Assembly: GCF_003148745.1 (NCBI RefSeq)
Contig: NZ_QGGU01000003.1
Coordinates: 186,001 to 250,000, forward strand
Reading direction: 5' to 3'
Length of the DNA stretch: 64,000 nt
Origin: Pleionea mediterranea
Lineage (GTDB): Bacteria; Pseudomonadota; Gammaproteobacteria; Enterobacterales; Kangiellaceae
Shown: one piece after another, positions 37,723-48,056 of the stretch
Position numbering within the stretch: the stretch's first letter is position 1
How the letters are laid out: every line of letters begins with the position of its first letter
Notes under the pieces: model-generated
Told to the model about the DNA's origin: nothing
What the model saw: only the letters and a program-made list of their open reading frames with translations
Databases searched by the model: none
Position numbers and translations under genes: made by a program

Positions 37723-38811
37723 TCAGTCGTTGGTAATGGATATTTTTGGGAACGACTGTCCGTAATCTTTGCTCAACAGTGAAAGTCTGGCACTCATAGT
37801 GCGAGCAATGGTGCGATAAATGCTCGCCACATCGCCCTCTGGATCGGCCACTACACTGGGCTTACCTTTATCGGAGTCATCACGTATTTGTTTGGTTAAT
37901 GGCAAACTGCCCAAAAACTCCACATGACTGTCGCTCGCGAGATTCGAACCACCGCCTTCACCAAATATATGTTCCTGATGACCGCAATTGGAGCAAATAT
38001 GCATGCCCATATTTTCTACCACACCCAGCACCGGTACCGATACTTTTTCAAACATGGAAATGGCTTTTACGGCATCCGCAAGCGCCAGATCCTGAGGTGT
38101 GGTCACAATAACCGATGCAGTCACCGGAACTTTTTGCGACAGGGTCAATTGAATATCACCAGTACCCGGTGGTAAATCCACAATTAAATAATCCAGATCT
38201 TGCCACTGGGTATCATTAATCAGTTGCTGTAATGCACCGCTTGCCATTGGCCCTCGCCACACCATCGCTTGCTCGGGATCAATTAAATAACCAATGGACA
38301 TGGTTTGTACACCGTGAGTTTTCACCGGCAAAATGCGCTTTTGATCGATGGTTTCGGGCCGGGAGTCTTTCATCCCCATCATAATGGGCTGGCTTGGGCC
38401 GTAAATATCAGCGTCTAGCAGGCCTACTGAAGCCCCTTCAGCCACCAACGCTAATGCCAGATTGGCAGAAGTCGTCGACTTACCAACACCGCCTTTACCC
38501 GAGGCCACTGCAATAATGTTCTTTACACCGCTTAATGACTTAACCCCAGCCTTATGGGCATGGGCAGCCACTTGCCAATTCAATTCAACATCTGCCTGGC
38601 AGTTCAAATCGGTGTTAAGTTGCTCGGCAATTAAAGCAAGGTAATGCTTCTTTTGCTGCTCACAGGGAAAACCTGCCATCAGTTTAATTGACACACCGGC
38701 TTCCGATATATCGATGGATTTCACCCAATTGGCCGACACCAGATCTTTGCCCAGCTCAGGCAGTTCAATGCGCGATAAACTCTGTTTAATGCTTTGCTCT
38801 GTAATTGTCAT
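37723..38811 (-). CDS. apbC: Iron-sulfur cluster carrier ATPase (Mrp/ApbC)
   Basis: 362 aa. A MIP18-like N-terminal domain (1-90) precedes a P-loop domain with GKGGVGKSTTSANLALAL (deviant Walker A) and DLPPGTGDIQLTLS. The CxxC cluster ligand is CSNCGHQEHIFGEGGG. The family carries Fe-S clusters to target apoproteins. It lies head-to-head with metG, an arrangement common in gammaproteobacteria. Confidence 0.96.
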   Translation of the reverse strand: MTITEQSIKQSLSRIELPELGKDLVSANWVKSIDISEAGVSIKLMAGFPCEQQKKHYLALIAEQLNTDLNCQADVELNWQVAAHAHKAGVKSLSGVKNIIAVASGKGGVGKSTTSANLALALVAEGASVGLLDADIYGPSQPIMMGMKDSRPETIDQKRILPVKTHGVQTMSIGYLIDPEQAMVWRGPMASGALQQLINDTQWQDLDYLIVDLPPGTGDIQLTLSQKVPVTASVIVTTPQDLALADAVKAISMFEKVSVPVLGVVENMGMHICSNCGHQEHIFGEGGGSNLASDSHVEFLGSLPLTKQIRDDSDKGKPSVVADPEGDVASIYRTIARTMSARLSLLSKDYGQSFPKISITND

Positions 38812-39008
38812 TAATTCCTGACCAAGTATTGCCGTTAGACATTAATAAATGTGCCGCGATTATAACCAAATCGTTGCCTCATTAATATGCCCTGAGGCTA
38901 TGCAGTAGATATATTTTAACCGTAAGATTTGCTATAGTTCGCCGTTTGCGGAATAAACGCCTAATTGCAGGCAAAAAGCGCCTTTTTCTGGGTTAAACAG
39001 GTTAAAAA

Positions 39009-41018
39009 ATGAGCCGAAAAATATTAGTCACCAGTGCCCTTCCCTACGCCAATGGTTCCATTCATATTGGTCATATGCTTGAGCATATCCAAACCGACAT
39101 TTGGGCCCGCTTCCAAAAGTTGCGCGGGCATCAGTGCATCAGCGTTTGTGCCGACGATACCCACGGCACTCCGATAATGCTAAAAGCGCAGTCAGAAGGC
39201 ATAACACCTGAACAGCTCATTTCCAAAACACGCGAAGAGCACCTGAAAGATTTTCAAGACTTTCATGTGGATTACGACAATTACCACTCGACTCACTCGG
39301 AAGAAAACAAAACCCTTAGTGAATTAATCTATTCCCGACTGGATAAAAAAGGCCATATTGCCAAACGCACCATTTCCCAATTATTCGATCCAGAGAAAAA
39401 AATGTTTTTGCCGGATCGATTTGTTAAAGGCGAATGCCCGGAGTGCGGTTCGGAAGATCAGTACGGTGATAATTGCGATAATTGCAGCGCCACCTACAGT
39501 CCGACCGAGCTAAAAAATCCCAAGTCAGCGGTTTCTGGAGCAACGCCGGTGTTACGCGATTCCGAACATTACTTTTTCAAATTGCCTGACTTTGAAAAGA
39601 TGTTAAAACAATGGACACGTAACGATCACGTCCAGGAGCAGATTGCCAATAAACTCGACGAGTGGTTTGATGCTGGATTAGAGCAATGGGATATATCGCG
39701 CGATGCCCCTTACTTTGGTTTCGAAATTCCCGGTGCACCCAATAAATACTTTTATGTCTGGGTTGATGCCCCCATTGGATATATGGCGAGTTTTAAAAAC
39801 CTGTGCGATAAAACCGAAGGTTTAGAGTTTGACGAATACTGGAACAGCAACAGCGATGCTGAGGTTCATCACTTTATTGGTAAAGACATTGTGTACTTCC
39901 ACACGCTTTTCTGGCCAGCAATGTTAGAAGGAGCTGACTTTCGAAAACCGACCAAAGTTCATGCCCATGGTTTCTTAACCGTCAATGGCACAAAAATGTC
40001 AAAATCAAAAGGCACTTTTGTTAAAGCCAGAACCTTTTTAAATCATCTTAACCCTGAGTTTTTACGCTACTACTTTTTGGCCAAGCTAACCGGACGTGTG
40101 GATGACTTTGATTTAAGCTTTAGTGATTTTATTGCTCGGGTAAATTCTGATCTGGTTAACAAGTACATCAACATTGCCAGTCGCTGCGCCAACTTTATCA
40201 GCAAAAAGTTTGATGGCCATCTGGCCAGTGGATTAGAAGACCATCCACTGATTAAAGAGTTCCAGCAATCCGCTGACACCATTGCCAACTATTACGAAAA
40301 TAAAGAGTTTGGTCGAGCGGTAAGAGACATAATGGGATTAGCGGATAAAGCCAATAGATACATAGACTCTGAAGAGCCCTGGGTTAAAATTAAAAGCGAA
40401 GCAACCGCGGCACAAGTGCATGAAATCAGCTCGGTTGCCATTAACCTATTCCGTATTTTAACCATTTACTTGAAACCGGCACTGCCCAAAATCGCTGAGC
40501 AGGTCGAAGCTTTCTTAAATGTAGAGCCGCTAACCTGGCAAGACACACAAAGTGTATTGCAAGGGCACGCTATTAATCGCTTTAAACCCATGATTAAACG
40601 AGTAGAACAAAAGCAGATTGACGATATGATTGAAGAATCGAAACAGGAAAATGAAGCCGCTAACCAACCGCAACTGGCGGAGCCGCTTAAAGAAGAAATT
40701 CAGTTCGCAGATTTTGATAAAATCGATCTGCGCATTGCTAAAATCGTCTCGGCCGAACATGTCGAAGGCGCTGATAAGTTACTTAAATTGAAACTTGATC
40801 TTGGCGGTGTCGTCAAACAAGTATTCGCAGGTATTAAATCGGCTTATAACCCTGAGGAACTGGAAGGTAAGCTAACCGTTATGGTGGCTAACCTGGCACC
40901 CAGAAAAATGCGTTTTGGTATGTCAGAAGGTATGGTTCTGGCGGCAGGTCCCGGCGGAAAAGATCTTTGGATACTGAATCCCGATGAAGGTGCCGAACCC
41001 GGTATGCGCGTTAAGTAA
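39009..41018 (+). CDS. metG: Methionyl-tRNA synthetase
   Basis: 669 aa. The class I signature appears as HIGH in [13 protein letters not shown] and as KMSKSKGTF. The zinc knuckle has [17 protein letters not shown]. The C-terminal tRNA-binding (EMAP-like) domain spans about 565-669 ([20 protein letters not shown]), so this is the long, dimeric form. It is preceded by an AT-rich gap and divergent from apbC. Confidence 0.98.
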   Translation: MSRKILVTSALPYANGSIHIGHMLEHIQTDIWARFQKLRGHQCISVCADDTHGTPIMLKAQSEGITPEQLISKTREEHLKDFQDFHVDYDNYHSTHSEENKTLSELIYSRLDKKGHIAKRTISQLFDPEKKMFLPDRFVKGECPECGSEDQYGDNCDNCSATYSPTELKNPKSAVSGATPVLRDSEHYFFKLPDFEKMLKQWTRNDHVQEQIANKLDEWFDAGLEQWDISRDAPYFGFEIPGAPNKYFYVWVDAPIGYMASFKNLCDKTEGLEFDEYWNSNSDAEVHHFIGKDIVYFHTLFWPAMLEGADFRKPTKVHAHGFLTVNGTKMSKSKGTFVKARTFLNHLNPEFLRYYFLAKLTGRVDDFDLSFSDFIARVNSDLVNKYINIASRCANFISKKFDGHLASGLEDHPLIKEFQQSADTIANYYENKEFGRAVRDIMGLADKANRYIDSEEPWVKIKSEATAAQVHEISSVAINLFRILTIYLKPALPKIAEQVEAFLNVEPLTWQDTQSVLQGHAINRFKPMIKRVEQKQIDDMIEESKQENEAANQPQLAEPLKEEIQFADFDKIDLRIAKIVSAEHVEGADKLLKLKLDLGGVVKQVFAGIKSAYNPEELEGKLTVMVANLAPRKMRFGMSEGMVLAAGPGGKDLWILNPDEGAEPGMRVK

Positions 41019-41083
41019 GCTAAGCAGGTTATACTAAGCCAAACCCGGTCAAGCATTCGAGAGTATATAAGAGAGTAATCTTT

Positions 41084-41500
41084 ATGTTATTAACTGGCGA
41101 TCCCTTTGCGCTTTATCAGGCAACCTGGTGGAGTTATATTGGTTGCGGCGTATTGTTTCTGCTGTTGGTATGGTGGAAAGTTCGTCAGTGGAACTTTTAT
41201 GGTCAGTGGGCGTTGTTAAGCTTTTTTGCCGCAGGTGCTTTTAGCTTTACTCAGGTGCCCGATGCAACCAGCTCGGCTCCGGCGGCCATTGCCTTTATCC
41301 TGGAACTGGAAAACGAAGGCGCTGCCGGTGAAATCGCCATGTTGTCACACATTGCTATCGTCTGGGTTTGCCTGTTTTTACTGGCTGTGATTACGCGAGT
41401 AGTATGGCATCAGTATTTTAATCAAAACTCTTCTGGTGAAACATCAGCCAACCACCAGCACCAAACTCAGGAACCCAAATTGCCAGAAGACAATCGCTAA
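41084..41500 (+). CDS. Small membrane protein between metG and rsxA
   Basis: 138 aa, not recognised. Three hydrophobic segments (YIGCGVLFLLLVWWKV, ALLSFFAAGAFSF, IAIVWVCLFLLAVITRVVW) indicate an inner-membrane protein, with a polar Gln/His-rich tail. A reasonable ribosome site (GAGAG) precedes the ATG. Its position 160 bp upstream of the Rsx cluster may be chance or mean co-expression. Confidence 0.75.
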   Translation: MLLTGDPFALYQATWWSYIGCGVLFLLLVWWKVRQWNFYGQWALLSFFAAGAFSFTQVPDATSSAPAAIAFILELENEGAAGEIAMLSHIAIVWVCLFLLAVITRVVWHQYFNQNSSGETSANHQHQTQEPKLPEDNR

Positions 41501-41660
41501 TGGATTAAATTGTTAATCCGTTAATGCGCTTAACTCCCATACCCTTGACTCAACAGACTTTAAGCGAAAAAACACTTAAATATCACTCACTTGAGAGACA
41601 GTGTCAGAAATAGGATAATAACCGCTTGCGAAACCAAGCAAGTCAGCAATAGGCCGTCAG

Positions 41661-42242
41661 GTGACCGAATATTTTTTACTCCTGGTAAGTACAGTTCTGG
41701 TAAACAACTTTGTGTTGGTCAAGTTTCTTGGCCTGTGCCCTTTTATGGGTGTTTCAAGCAAAGTTGAAACCGCTATTGGCATGTCATTCGCCACCACCTT
41801 TGTCCTAACACTGGCGTCCGCCTGCTCATACATTGTTGATACTTTTTTACTCACACCGCTTGATCTTGAGTACCTGCGAACACTTTGTTTTATTCTGGTC
41901 ATTGCGGTGGTTGTGCAGTTTACAGAAATGGTCATCCACAAAACCAGCCCGGTGCTGTATCGCTTGCTGGGTATATTTTTACCCCTGATTACCACCAACT
42001 GTGCGGTGCTGGGAGTCGCTTTACTGAATACCAACCAACAGCATAATTTTGTTGAGTCCATCGTTTATGGCTTTGGTGCGGCGGCGGGGTTTTCGCTGGT
42101 CCTTATATTATTTTCATCCATGCGTGAGCGCATTCATGTGGCGGATGTTCCGGAGCCCTTTAAGGGACCGGCCATTGCTTTGATTACCGCCGGCCTTATG
42201 TCGCTGGCGTTTATGGGCTTTACCGGGCTGGTTAAAATTTAA
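41661..42242 (+). CDS. rsxA: Rsx/Rnf electron transport complex subunit A
   Basis: 193 aa with a GTG start and a weak ribosome site. Six membrane helices, with the first typical for RnfA/RsxA ([20 protein letters not shown]) including the conserved Cys of the family. With RsxB-E and G it forms an ion-translocating NAD(H):ferredoxin oxidoreductase; in E. coli the complex reduces SoxR. The stop overlaps the rsxB start by 1 bp (TAATG). Confidence 0.97.
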   Translation: MTEYFLLLVSTVLVNNFVLVKFLGLCPFMGVSSKVETAIGMSFATTFVLTLASACSYIVDTFLLTPLDLEYLRTLCFILVIAVVVQFTEMVIHKTSPVLYRLLGIFLPLITTNCAVLGVALLNTNQQHNFVESIVYGFGAAAGFSLVLILFSSMRERIHVADVPEPFKGPAIALITAGLMSLAFMGFTGLVKI

Positions 42243-42817
42243 TGAGCAGTTTAACCGCAGTCCTTATTCTGGTTTGTCTGGCCGGCGTTTTTGGTGCACT
42301 GCTTGGCTATGCGGCGATCCGTTATCGGGTTGAGTCTGATCCCATTGTTGAACAAATTGATGAAATTCTGCCGCAAACCCAATGCGGACAGTGCGGTTAT
42401 CCGGGTTGCCGCCCTTACGCAGAAGCCATAGCGAATGGGGACGATATCAATAAATGCCCACCTGGTGGTGAAGCCGGGGTTAAAGCCTTGGCCGATTTGC
42501 TGGGACGCGATATAAAACCACTCGATGATACGCTGGAAGAAAGCCAGCCGACGGTCGCCTATATCCGGGAAGACGAATGCATCGGTTGCACCAAGTGTAT
42601 TCAGGCCTGCCCGGTAGACGCTATTGTCGGAGCACCAAAACTGATGCACACCGTTATCATTGACGAATGCACCGGTTGCGATTTATGCGTAGCGCCCTGC
42701 CCGGTTGATTGCATTGATATGCTGCCATTAGAGCAAGACGTACGTCAGTGGCAGTGGCCCAACCCGGCCAATGACACGGATGACGATAATATTATTCCCG
42801 TGCGACAGGTATCCTGA
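42242..42817 (+). CDS. rsxB: Rsx/Rnf complex ferredoxin-like subunit B
   Basis: 191 aa. One N-terminal membrane helix, then a CxxC-x4-C type cluster region ([17 protein letters not shown]), then two 4Fe-4S motifs ([16 protein letters not shown] and [16 protein letters not shown]). It passes electrons between subunits. Coupled to rsxA; rsxC starts 1 nt after its stop. Confidence 0.97.
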   Translation: MSSLTAVLILVCLAGVFGALLGYAAIRYRVESDPIVEQIDEILPQTQCGQCGYPGCRPYAEAIANGDDINKCPPGGEAGVKALADLLGRDIKPLDDTLEESQPTVAYIREDECIGCTKCIQACPVDAIVGAPKLMHTVIIDECTGCDLCVAPCPVDCIDMLPLEQDVRQWQWPNPANDTDDDNIIPVRQVS

Positions 42818-42818
42818 T

Positions 42819-44450
42819 ATGAACACCAATAACAATTCGGTTCATTCAACGGAACTTGCCGGCCGAAGCCTTGACGAGATTGTCTACTTTTCGCAACACA
42901 AGTTTCATGGTGGTGTTCACCCGGAAGAACACAAAACTCTGTCGAATCAGAGCAATATTCAAGCTTTGGCAATACCACCCGAACTGATTATTCCGCTCAA
43001 TCAACACAGTGGTCGACAAGCCATGGAAGTGGTTGCTGTTGGTGAGCAGGTTAAAGCAGGGCAATTAATTGCTGCTGCAGAAGGCGATTTATCGGCGAAT
43101 ATTCATGCCTCCTCTTCTGGCAAGGTTATCGCCATCGAAGATCGCCCCATTGCGCACCCATCGGGCATGCGTGATCGCTGCATCGTTATTGCCACCGATG
43201 GATGTGATGAAGCCGAGTGGCTGCCACCTATTGAGCACCCCTTTAAAGCCGATAAACAACAGCTGCTTCGTCGCATTCAGGAATGTGGCATTGTCGGTAT
43301 GGGAGGCGCCTCATTTCCCAGTCACATCAAATTAATGCCGGAAGTCAACAAACTGGTCATCAACGCCGCAGAGTGTGAGCCTTACATCACCTGCGACGAT
43401 CGACTGATGCGAGAACAGGCCAATACTTTGATTGCCGGAATACAATTGGTGATGCATCTATTAAATGCATCCGAAGCAATTATTGGTATTGAAGACAATA
43501 AACCAGAAGCCATTGCCGAATTAAAAAAAACCATCAAAGATGCCCAAACAAGCGCCTCTGACAAATTTGCGCAAAACACAAGCGATTTAAAAAACTCATC
43601 CATTAAAATTTGCGTCGTACCGACAAAATATCCCAGCGGTGGCGAAAAACAGTTGATCGAGCTGATAACGGGCAAACAGGTGCCAAGCCAGCAACTGCCA
43701 TTGGCTCTTGGTCTGGTAATGCACAATGTGGCAACCATCTACGCCATTTATCAGGCCATTACTCAAGGTCGTCCTTTAATCTCACGGATTATGACCATTA
43801 CCGGTGATGCCGCGCAATTGAAAGGCAATTATCTAACACGCATTGGTACTCCCATATCATTTGCATTACAACAAGCGGATGCCGAATCTTGTGACAAAGT
43901 CATTATGGGTGGCCCCATGATGGGCTTTGAAATATTCGACACTCAGGCACCGGTGATTAAATCGAGCAATTGTCTTATTGCAGCAGGTAAAGGCGAGCTT
44001 AAGGCAACCGATGCAGCATTAGCCTGTATCCGCTGTGGTGAATGTGCCGATGCCTGCCCCGCTTCATTATTGCCACAGCAACTCTACTGGTTTGCCCGCA
44101 GCGATGATTTGGAAAAAGCTGAGCAATACAATCTGTTCGATTGCATTGAATGCGGTGCCTGCTCTTATGTTTGTCCCAGTGATATTCCATTGGTGCAATA
44201 TTATCGATACGCCAAAAACGAACTGGTGCAACGCGCCGAAGAAAAACAGAAAGCAGCGCACGCCCGTGAACGTTTTGAATTTCGTGAGTATCGAAAAAAA
44301 CGCGAAAAAGCAGAACGCGCCGAACGGCATAAAAAAGCAGCCGAAGCTCGCAAAAAAGCAGCGCATCAAAAAGGTCAGACCGATGAAAAAAAAGCCACCA
44401 TTGCTGATGCCGTTGCCCGTGCAAAAGCTCGCAAAAAGAGCTCTGATTAG
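42819..44450 (+). CDS. rsxC: Rsx/Rnf complex subunit C
   Basis: 543 aa using ATG 42819, immediately after rsxB; an in-frame ATG at 42771 lies inside rsxB and is unlikely. It has the Nqo1-like NADH and FMN fold (GMGGASFPSHIKL) and two 4Fe-4S motifs (CIRCGECADACPASLLPQ and CIECGACSYVCPSDIPL). The last about 75 residues form a Lys/Ala/Glu-rich helix, common but variable in RsxC of gammaproteobacteria; here it is short. Confidence 0.97.
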   Translation: MNTNNNSVHSTELAGRSLDEIVYFSQHKFHGGVHPEEHKTLSNQSNIQALAIPPELIIPLNQHSGRQAMEVVAVGEQVKAGQLIAAAEGDLSANIHASSSGKVIAIEDRPIAHPSGMRDRCIVIATDGCDEAEWLPPIEHPFKADKQQLLRRIQECGIVGMGGASFPSHIKLMPEVNKLVINAAECEPYITCDDRLMREQANTLIAGIQLVMHLLNASEAIIGIEDNKPEAIAELKKTIKDAQTSASDKFAQNTSDLKNSSIKICVVPTKYPSGGEKQLIELITGKQVPSQQLPLALGLVMHNVATIYAIYQAITQGRPLISRIMTITGDAAQLKGNYLTRIGTPISFALQQADAESCDKVIMGGPMMGFEIFDTQAPVIKSSNCLIAAGKGELKATDAALACIRCGECADACPASLLPQQLYWFARSDDLEKAEQYNLFDCIECGACSYVCPSDIPLVQYYRYAKNELVQRAEEKQKAAHARERFEFREYRKKREKAERAERHKKAAEARKKAAHQKGQTDEKKATIADAVARAKARKKSSD

Positions 44451-44459
44451 GAATGAGAC

Positions 44460-44495
44460 ATGAACACGTTCAATAATAAAACTGAAGCTAAATAA
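44460..44495 (+). CDS. 11-codon mini-ORF upstream of rsxD
   Basis: ATG at 44460, stop TAA at 44493-44495 sharing one base with the rsxD ATG (TAATG). GGAATG lies upstream. The peptide (MNTFNNKTEAK) has no family. It may only feed ribosomes into rsxD, which lacks its own clear ribosome site. Confidence 0.3.
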   Translation: MNTFNNKTEAK

Positions 44496-45541
44496 TGCTT
44501 AAGTCGTCGCCTTTTAAAACATCGAGTAATTCGGTAAGCCGTTTAATGCAAACCGTTGCTCTGGCGACTCTGCCCGGCGCACTGGCACTATTTTATTTTT
44601 TTGGTTGGGGTGTGATATTTAACCTGATCACCTGTATCAGCGTCGCGCTACTTTGCGAAGCTGCCGTTCTAAAACTCAGACAACGCCCTATTAAACGAAA
44701 TCTTATGGATTACAGTGCACTGCTCACCGCCGTTTTATTAGCGCTGTCGCTGCCGCCACTGGCGCCCTGGTGGATAGCCACCATTGGCACATTATTCGCC
44801 ATCGTATTTGCCAAACACCTGTATGGCGGGCTGGGTTACAATCCATTTAATCCGGCCATGGCCGGTTATGTTTTATTGCTTATCTCATTTCCCTTGGCCA
44901 TGACTCGATGGCTGCCACCAGAAACCGTAATAACCAATGCTCCAAACCTTGTCGACAGCTTTTTGTTGTTCTTCACCGAAACCGACAGCCAGAATCGCAC
45001 TCTGGATGTCTATTTATTAAACGCCGATGGCTTTACCATGGCAACGCCTCTCGATGAACTTAAAACCGGCCTGAGTATGGGCTACGTATTGCCAGAGTTG
45101 ATGCATAAACCAATATTTAACGGCTGGATAAACGTCGGTTGGCAATGGGCCAACTTGGGATTTTTACTCGGCGGTCTTTTCCTGCTCTGGAAAAAAGCCA
45201 TTAACTGGCATATTCCCGTTGCCTTTCTGGCGGCCATTTATCTCATCAGTGGCTTTTTTCATCTTTTCGATGATCAGCTATATATAGGGCCTATGACACA
45301 TCTGTTCAGTGGCGCAACCATGCTTGGCGCATTTTTTATTGCCACTGATCCGGTATCGGCCTGCACCACCAATAAAGGCCGTTTATTTTTTGCAGCCTCC
45401 ATTGGCGTTATTATTGTGCTGATCCGTAATTTTGGTGGCTATCCGGATGCCGTCGCATTTGCGGTATTATTAATGAATATGGCGGCACCATTAATTGATC
45501 ACTACACACAACCTCGTGTTTACGGCAGTCAGGAAAACTAA
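44495..45541 (+). CDS. rsxD: Rsx/Rnf complex subunit D
   Basis: 348 aa, about nine to ten membrane helices. T184 in ATPLDELKTGL corresponds to the Thr that carries covalent FMN in RnfD/RsxD. Another family motif is LFSGATMLGAFFIATDPVSA near 271. Ribosome entry may be coupled to the mini-ORF just upstream. rsxG follows 3 bp after the stop. Confidence 0.97.
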   Translation: MLKSSPFKTSSNSVSRLMQTVALATLPGALALFYFFGWGVIFNLITCISVALLCEAAVLKLRQRPIKRNLMDYSALLTAVLLALSLPPLAPWWIATIGTLFAIVFAKHLYGGLGYNPFNPAMAGYVLLLISFPLAMTRWLPPETVITNAPNLVDSFLLFFTETDSQNRTLDVYLLNADGFTMATPLDELKTGLSMGYVLPELMHKPIFNGWINVGWQWANLGFLLGGLFLLWKKAINWHIPVAFLAAIYLISGFFHLFDDQLYIGPMTHLFSGATMLGAFFIATDPVSACTTNKGRLFFAASIGVIIVLIRNFGGYPDAVAFAVLLMNMAAPLIDHYTQPRVYGSQEN

Positions 45542-45544
45542 ACG

Positions 45545-46192
45545 ATGTTAGCGCGATCAATTTACAAAAACAGTGCTATTTTAGCGGCCTTTGCATTGCT
45601 CTCCATTGGGCTAATTGCGGTTTTTCATTTTTTTACCAAAGATAAAATTGCCGCCGAAATGCAGGCCAAACTGGCGCGAACACTGAATGAACTGGTGCCC
45701 GCCAATCAATACAATAACGATGTTTACCACGATTGTCTTGAACTGGACTCCAATGGCTTGCTGGCACAAAAAGAGCTGACCCGTTTTTATCGAATGTACC
45801 AAGACGAGACACCGGTCGCTTCAATATTTACCGTAAATGCCCCTGATGGCTACAGCGGTAATATTGAGTTAATTGTTGGTATTTATGCGGATCAATCACT
45901 GGCCGGTGTTCGAGTGATCAATCACAATGAAACGCCAGGGCTGGGCGATAAAATTGAAAAACAAAAGTCCGACTGGATACTGCAGTTTGAAGGGTTATCA
46001 TTAACCAAAGTAGAAGCTGAAAACTGGCGAGTGAAAAAAGATGGCGGCACATTTGATGCGTTCACAGGTGCTACCATTACACCCAGAGCTGTATTAAAAG
46101 CCATTGCCAACGCACTGCAATACTTTAAAAACAATCAGCAGATTATTTTTACGTCCAGCAAAAACTGTGGGGTTAACCATGAGTCAACCTGA
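45545..46192 (+). CDS. rsxG: Rsx/Rnf complex subunit G
   Basis: 215 aa. An N-terminal membrane anchor ([19 protein letters not shown]) and a periplasmic FMN-binding domain. The covalent FMN site is T177 in TGATIT, matching the S/T-G-A-T motif. The segment [13 protein letters not shown] is typical. Its last 14 bp overlap the rsxE start. Confidence 0.96.
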   Translation: MLARSIYKNSAILAAFALLSIGLIAVFHFFTKDKIAAEMQAKLARTLNELVPANQYNNDVYHDCLELDSNGLLAQKELTRFYRMYQDETPVASIFTVNAPDGYSGNIELIVGIYADQSLAGVRVINHNETPGLGDKIEKQKSDWILQFEGLSLTKVEAENWRVKKDGGTFDAFTGATITPRAVLKAIANALQYFKNNQQIIFTSSKNCGVNHEST

Positions 46193-46871
46193 TTACGGCG
46201 ATATTTCAAAAAATGGCCTGTGGCACAATAATCCGGCGCTGGTTCAATTACTGGGGCTTTGTCCTCTGCTTGCGGTTAGTAATACATTAATCAACGGACT
46301 TGGACTGGGCATCGCTACCACCATGGTTTTAGTCGGCTCAAACATTTCTGTCTCATTTGTTCGGCACTGGATCCCAAAAGAAATTCGAATTCCGGTGTTT
46401 GTTATGATGATTGCTTCCTTCGTCACCAACACACAGTTGTTAATGAATGCTTTTACCTATGAGCTTTATCTGGTGCTGGGCATTTTTATTCCACTTATAG
46501 TGACTAACTGCACCATCATTGGTCGTGCCGAAGCTTTCGCTTCTAAAAACGGTATCATACCTTCATTTATCGATGGTTTGATGCAGGGCATTGGGTTTTC
46601 AACAGTGCTGGTGCTATTAGGTGCGCTACGTGAGTTTATGGGTCAGGGCACATTATTTGCCGGTGCGGATCAGCTGTTTGGTGAATGGGCATCAGTATTG
46701 ACCATTCACTTATATCAGGTGGATCAATCCTTCTTATTTGCACTACTGCCACCAGGTGCCTTCTTTGCATTAGGTCTATTAATTGCCGGTAAAAATATTA
46801 TTGATAAGCGCCTGCAATCTCGCGCACATCAAACCACTCAAGTGACATCCGCAAAGCCAGAAGTCAGTTAA
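46179..46871 (+). CDS. rsxE: Rsx/Rnf complex subunit E
   Basis: 230 aa from ATG 46179, preceded by TGGGG; the frame is open from 46104 but that part overlaps rsxG. Six membrane helices, homologous to RsxA ([20 protein letters not shown]). The sequence [20 protein letters not shown] near the end is typical. nth, which often follows rsxE in gammaproteobacteria, is absent here. Confidence 0.96.
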   Translation: MSQPDYGDISKNGLWHNNPALVQLLGLCPLLAVSNTLINGLGLGIATTMVLVGSNISVSFVRHWIPKEIRIPVFVMMIASFVTNTQLLMNAFTYELYLVLGIFIPLIVTNCTIIGRAEAFASKNGIIPSFIDGLMQGIGFSTVLVLLGALREFMGQGTLFAGADQLFGEWASVLTIHLYQVDQSFLFALLPPGAFFALGLLIAGKNIIDKRLQSRAHQTTQVTSAKPEVS

Positions 46872-47037
46872 TCGTTATTCTTTAAGGGCTGTATTCATCG
46901 GTCTTTGTATTCATCATGTTAAACGGATAAAAAGTCACGCGTTAACGTTCGCCCGCAGTGCACCATTAAAGATACTGGATATTCCCCTTATAAGCTGGCA
47001 GTATTGTAGACACAATAATTCAAATAAGATCCAATGT

Positions 47038-47847
47038 ATGCCAGACGGTCGATTAACAGTCGTGGGTACCGGACTCATTACACCTCAGCACATTACTCAA
47101 GAAGCAAAACGTCATATTGAATTAGCTGATCGAGTCTATCACCTTGTTCCCGATCCATTAGGTATATCGTTTCTCAGGTCGTTAAATTCAAATTTGGTTT
47201 ATCTTGGCGACTGTTATCAAAAAACCGATAATCGCGCAAAAACTTACTCAATGATGGCGCAACGTATTTTGCAAGGTGTACGTGAAGAATTAAATGTGGT
47301 CGCCGTTTTTTATGGTCATCCGGGTGTATTTGTATCACCGTCACACCAGGCCATAAAACAAGCACGGAAAGAAGGTTATGATGCCACTATGCTCCCCGGT
47401 GTATCTGCTGAAAGCTGCTTATATGCGGATCTGGATATTGATCCAGGAAAGCTAGGCGCTCAAAATTACGAAGCCACATACTTTTTATGTCATAAAATAA
47501 ACATCAATCTGAGTGCGCCCCTGACTTTGTGGCAACTGGGTGTTGTAGGGGATTTAAGTTTTAGCACCAAAATAAAGCCCTCTGCAACAGGGCTCTACCT
47601 ATTAAAACAAAAGTTAATGAAACACTATCCCGACACTTTTGAAGTAATTTTATACGAAACAGCCATTATTCCTGCATTTGCTCCACGTATTAAGCGAAAA
47701 CCATTGGAAGATATTCAACTTGACGATATAAACGAAGTGACGACCTTATATCTACCTGAATATATTGCTGCTCAAAAAGATGATTACTTTTGCACAGAGT
47801 TAGAAACGAAAACTAATCAAGGAGAAAAATCATGTCAGATAAACTAA
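47038..47847 (+). CDS. Split-borosin alpha-N-methyltransferase (SonM/OphMA family)
   Basis: 269 aa with a tetrapyrrole-methylase fold: TVVGTGLITPQHIT near 7-20 and FYGHPGVFVSPSH at 91-103 with MLPGVSAES after it. These segments are almost the same as in fungal OphMA and bacterial SonM borosin methyltransferases, which N-methylate peptide backbones using SAM. Y60, R66, Y70 and Y92 line up with OphMA Y66, R72, Y76 and Y98 at a constant offset of six. No core peptide is fused at the C-terminus, so the substrate must be separate; the next gene supplies it. No cobalamin or haem genes are nearby, arguing against a corrin methylase. Confidence 0.92.
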   Translation: MPDGRLTVVGTGLITPQHITQEAKRHIELADRVYHLVPDPLGISFLRSLNSNLVYLGDCYQKTDNRAKTYSMMAQRILQGVREELNVVAVFYGHPGVFVSPSHQAIKQARKEGYDATMLPGVSAESCLYADLDIDPGKLGAQNYEATYFLCHKININLSAPLTLWQLGVVGDLSFSTKIKPSATGLYLLKQKLMKHYPDTFEVILYETAIIPAFAPRIKRKPLEDIQLDDINEVTTLYLPEYIAAQKDDYFCTELETKTNQGEKSCQIN

Positions 47848-48050
47848 AAAGTTTGATTAATGACTTAGGCAAAAACCCAGGTTTACAGCAAGCATTTAAA
47901 ACTGATCGAGATTCTATTTTTGATCAATACCAACTTTCAGAGGACGATCGGGAACTGTTAAGACAAGAAGATACCGAAGGTATTCGACGAAAACTTGGAG
48001 ACGATGAGTCACCTATTTCAACTAATTCTATTGTTCATAAAGCAGAATAA
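47832..48050 (+). CDS. Putative borosin precursor peptide (SonA-like)
   Basis: 72 aa. ATG 47832 overlaps the methyltransferase end by 16 bp and has AAGGAG with 7-nt spacing, the best ribosome site of the locus, as expected for a substrate made in excess. Residues 1-55 are predicted all-helical (LKSLINDLGKNPGLQQAFK, YQLSEDDRELLRQED), like the borosin-binding domain of SonA, which automated pipelines often label LigA-like. Residues 56-72 (GDDESPISTNSIVHKAE) form a flexible C-terminal core. Methyl sites are not known; I67 and V68 are the likeliest by analogy with the hydrophobic pair in SonA. Confidence 0.85.
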   Translation: MSDKLKSLINDLGKNPGLQQAFKTDRDSIFDQYQLSEDDRELLRQEDTEGIRRKLGDDESPISTNSIVHKAE

Positions 48051-48056
48051 TACAAT

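Noticed and set aside
47038-47847. Precorrin or uroporphyrinogen methylase as an alternative identity
   Set aside because: The fold is shared, but the FYGHPGVFVSPSH region and the Y/R/Y/Y residues fit borosin enzymes, and no tetrapyrrole genes are nearby.
47832-48050. LigA-like extradiol dioxygenase subunit or Nif11-type leader
   Set aside because: No catalytic dioxygenase subunit and no lanthipeptide enzymes nearby; such labels are common mis-calls for borosin precursors.
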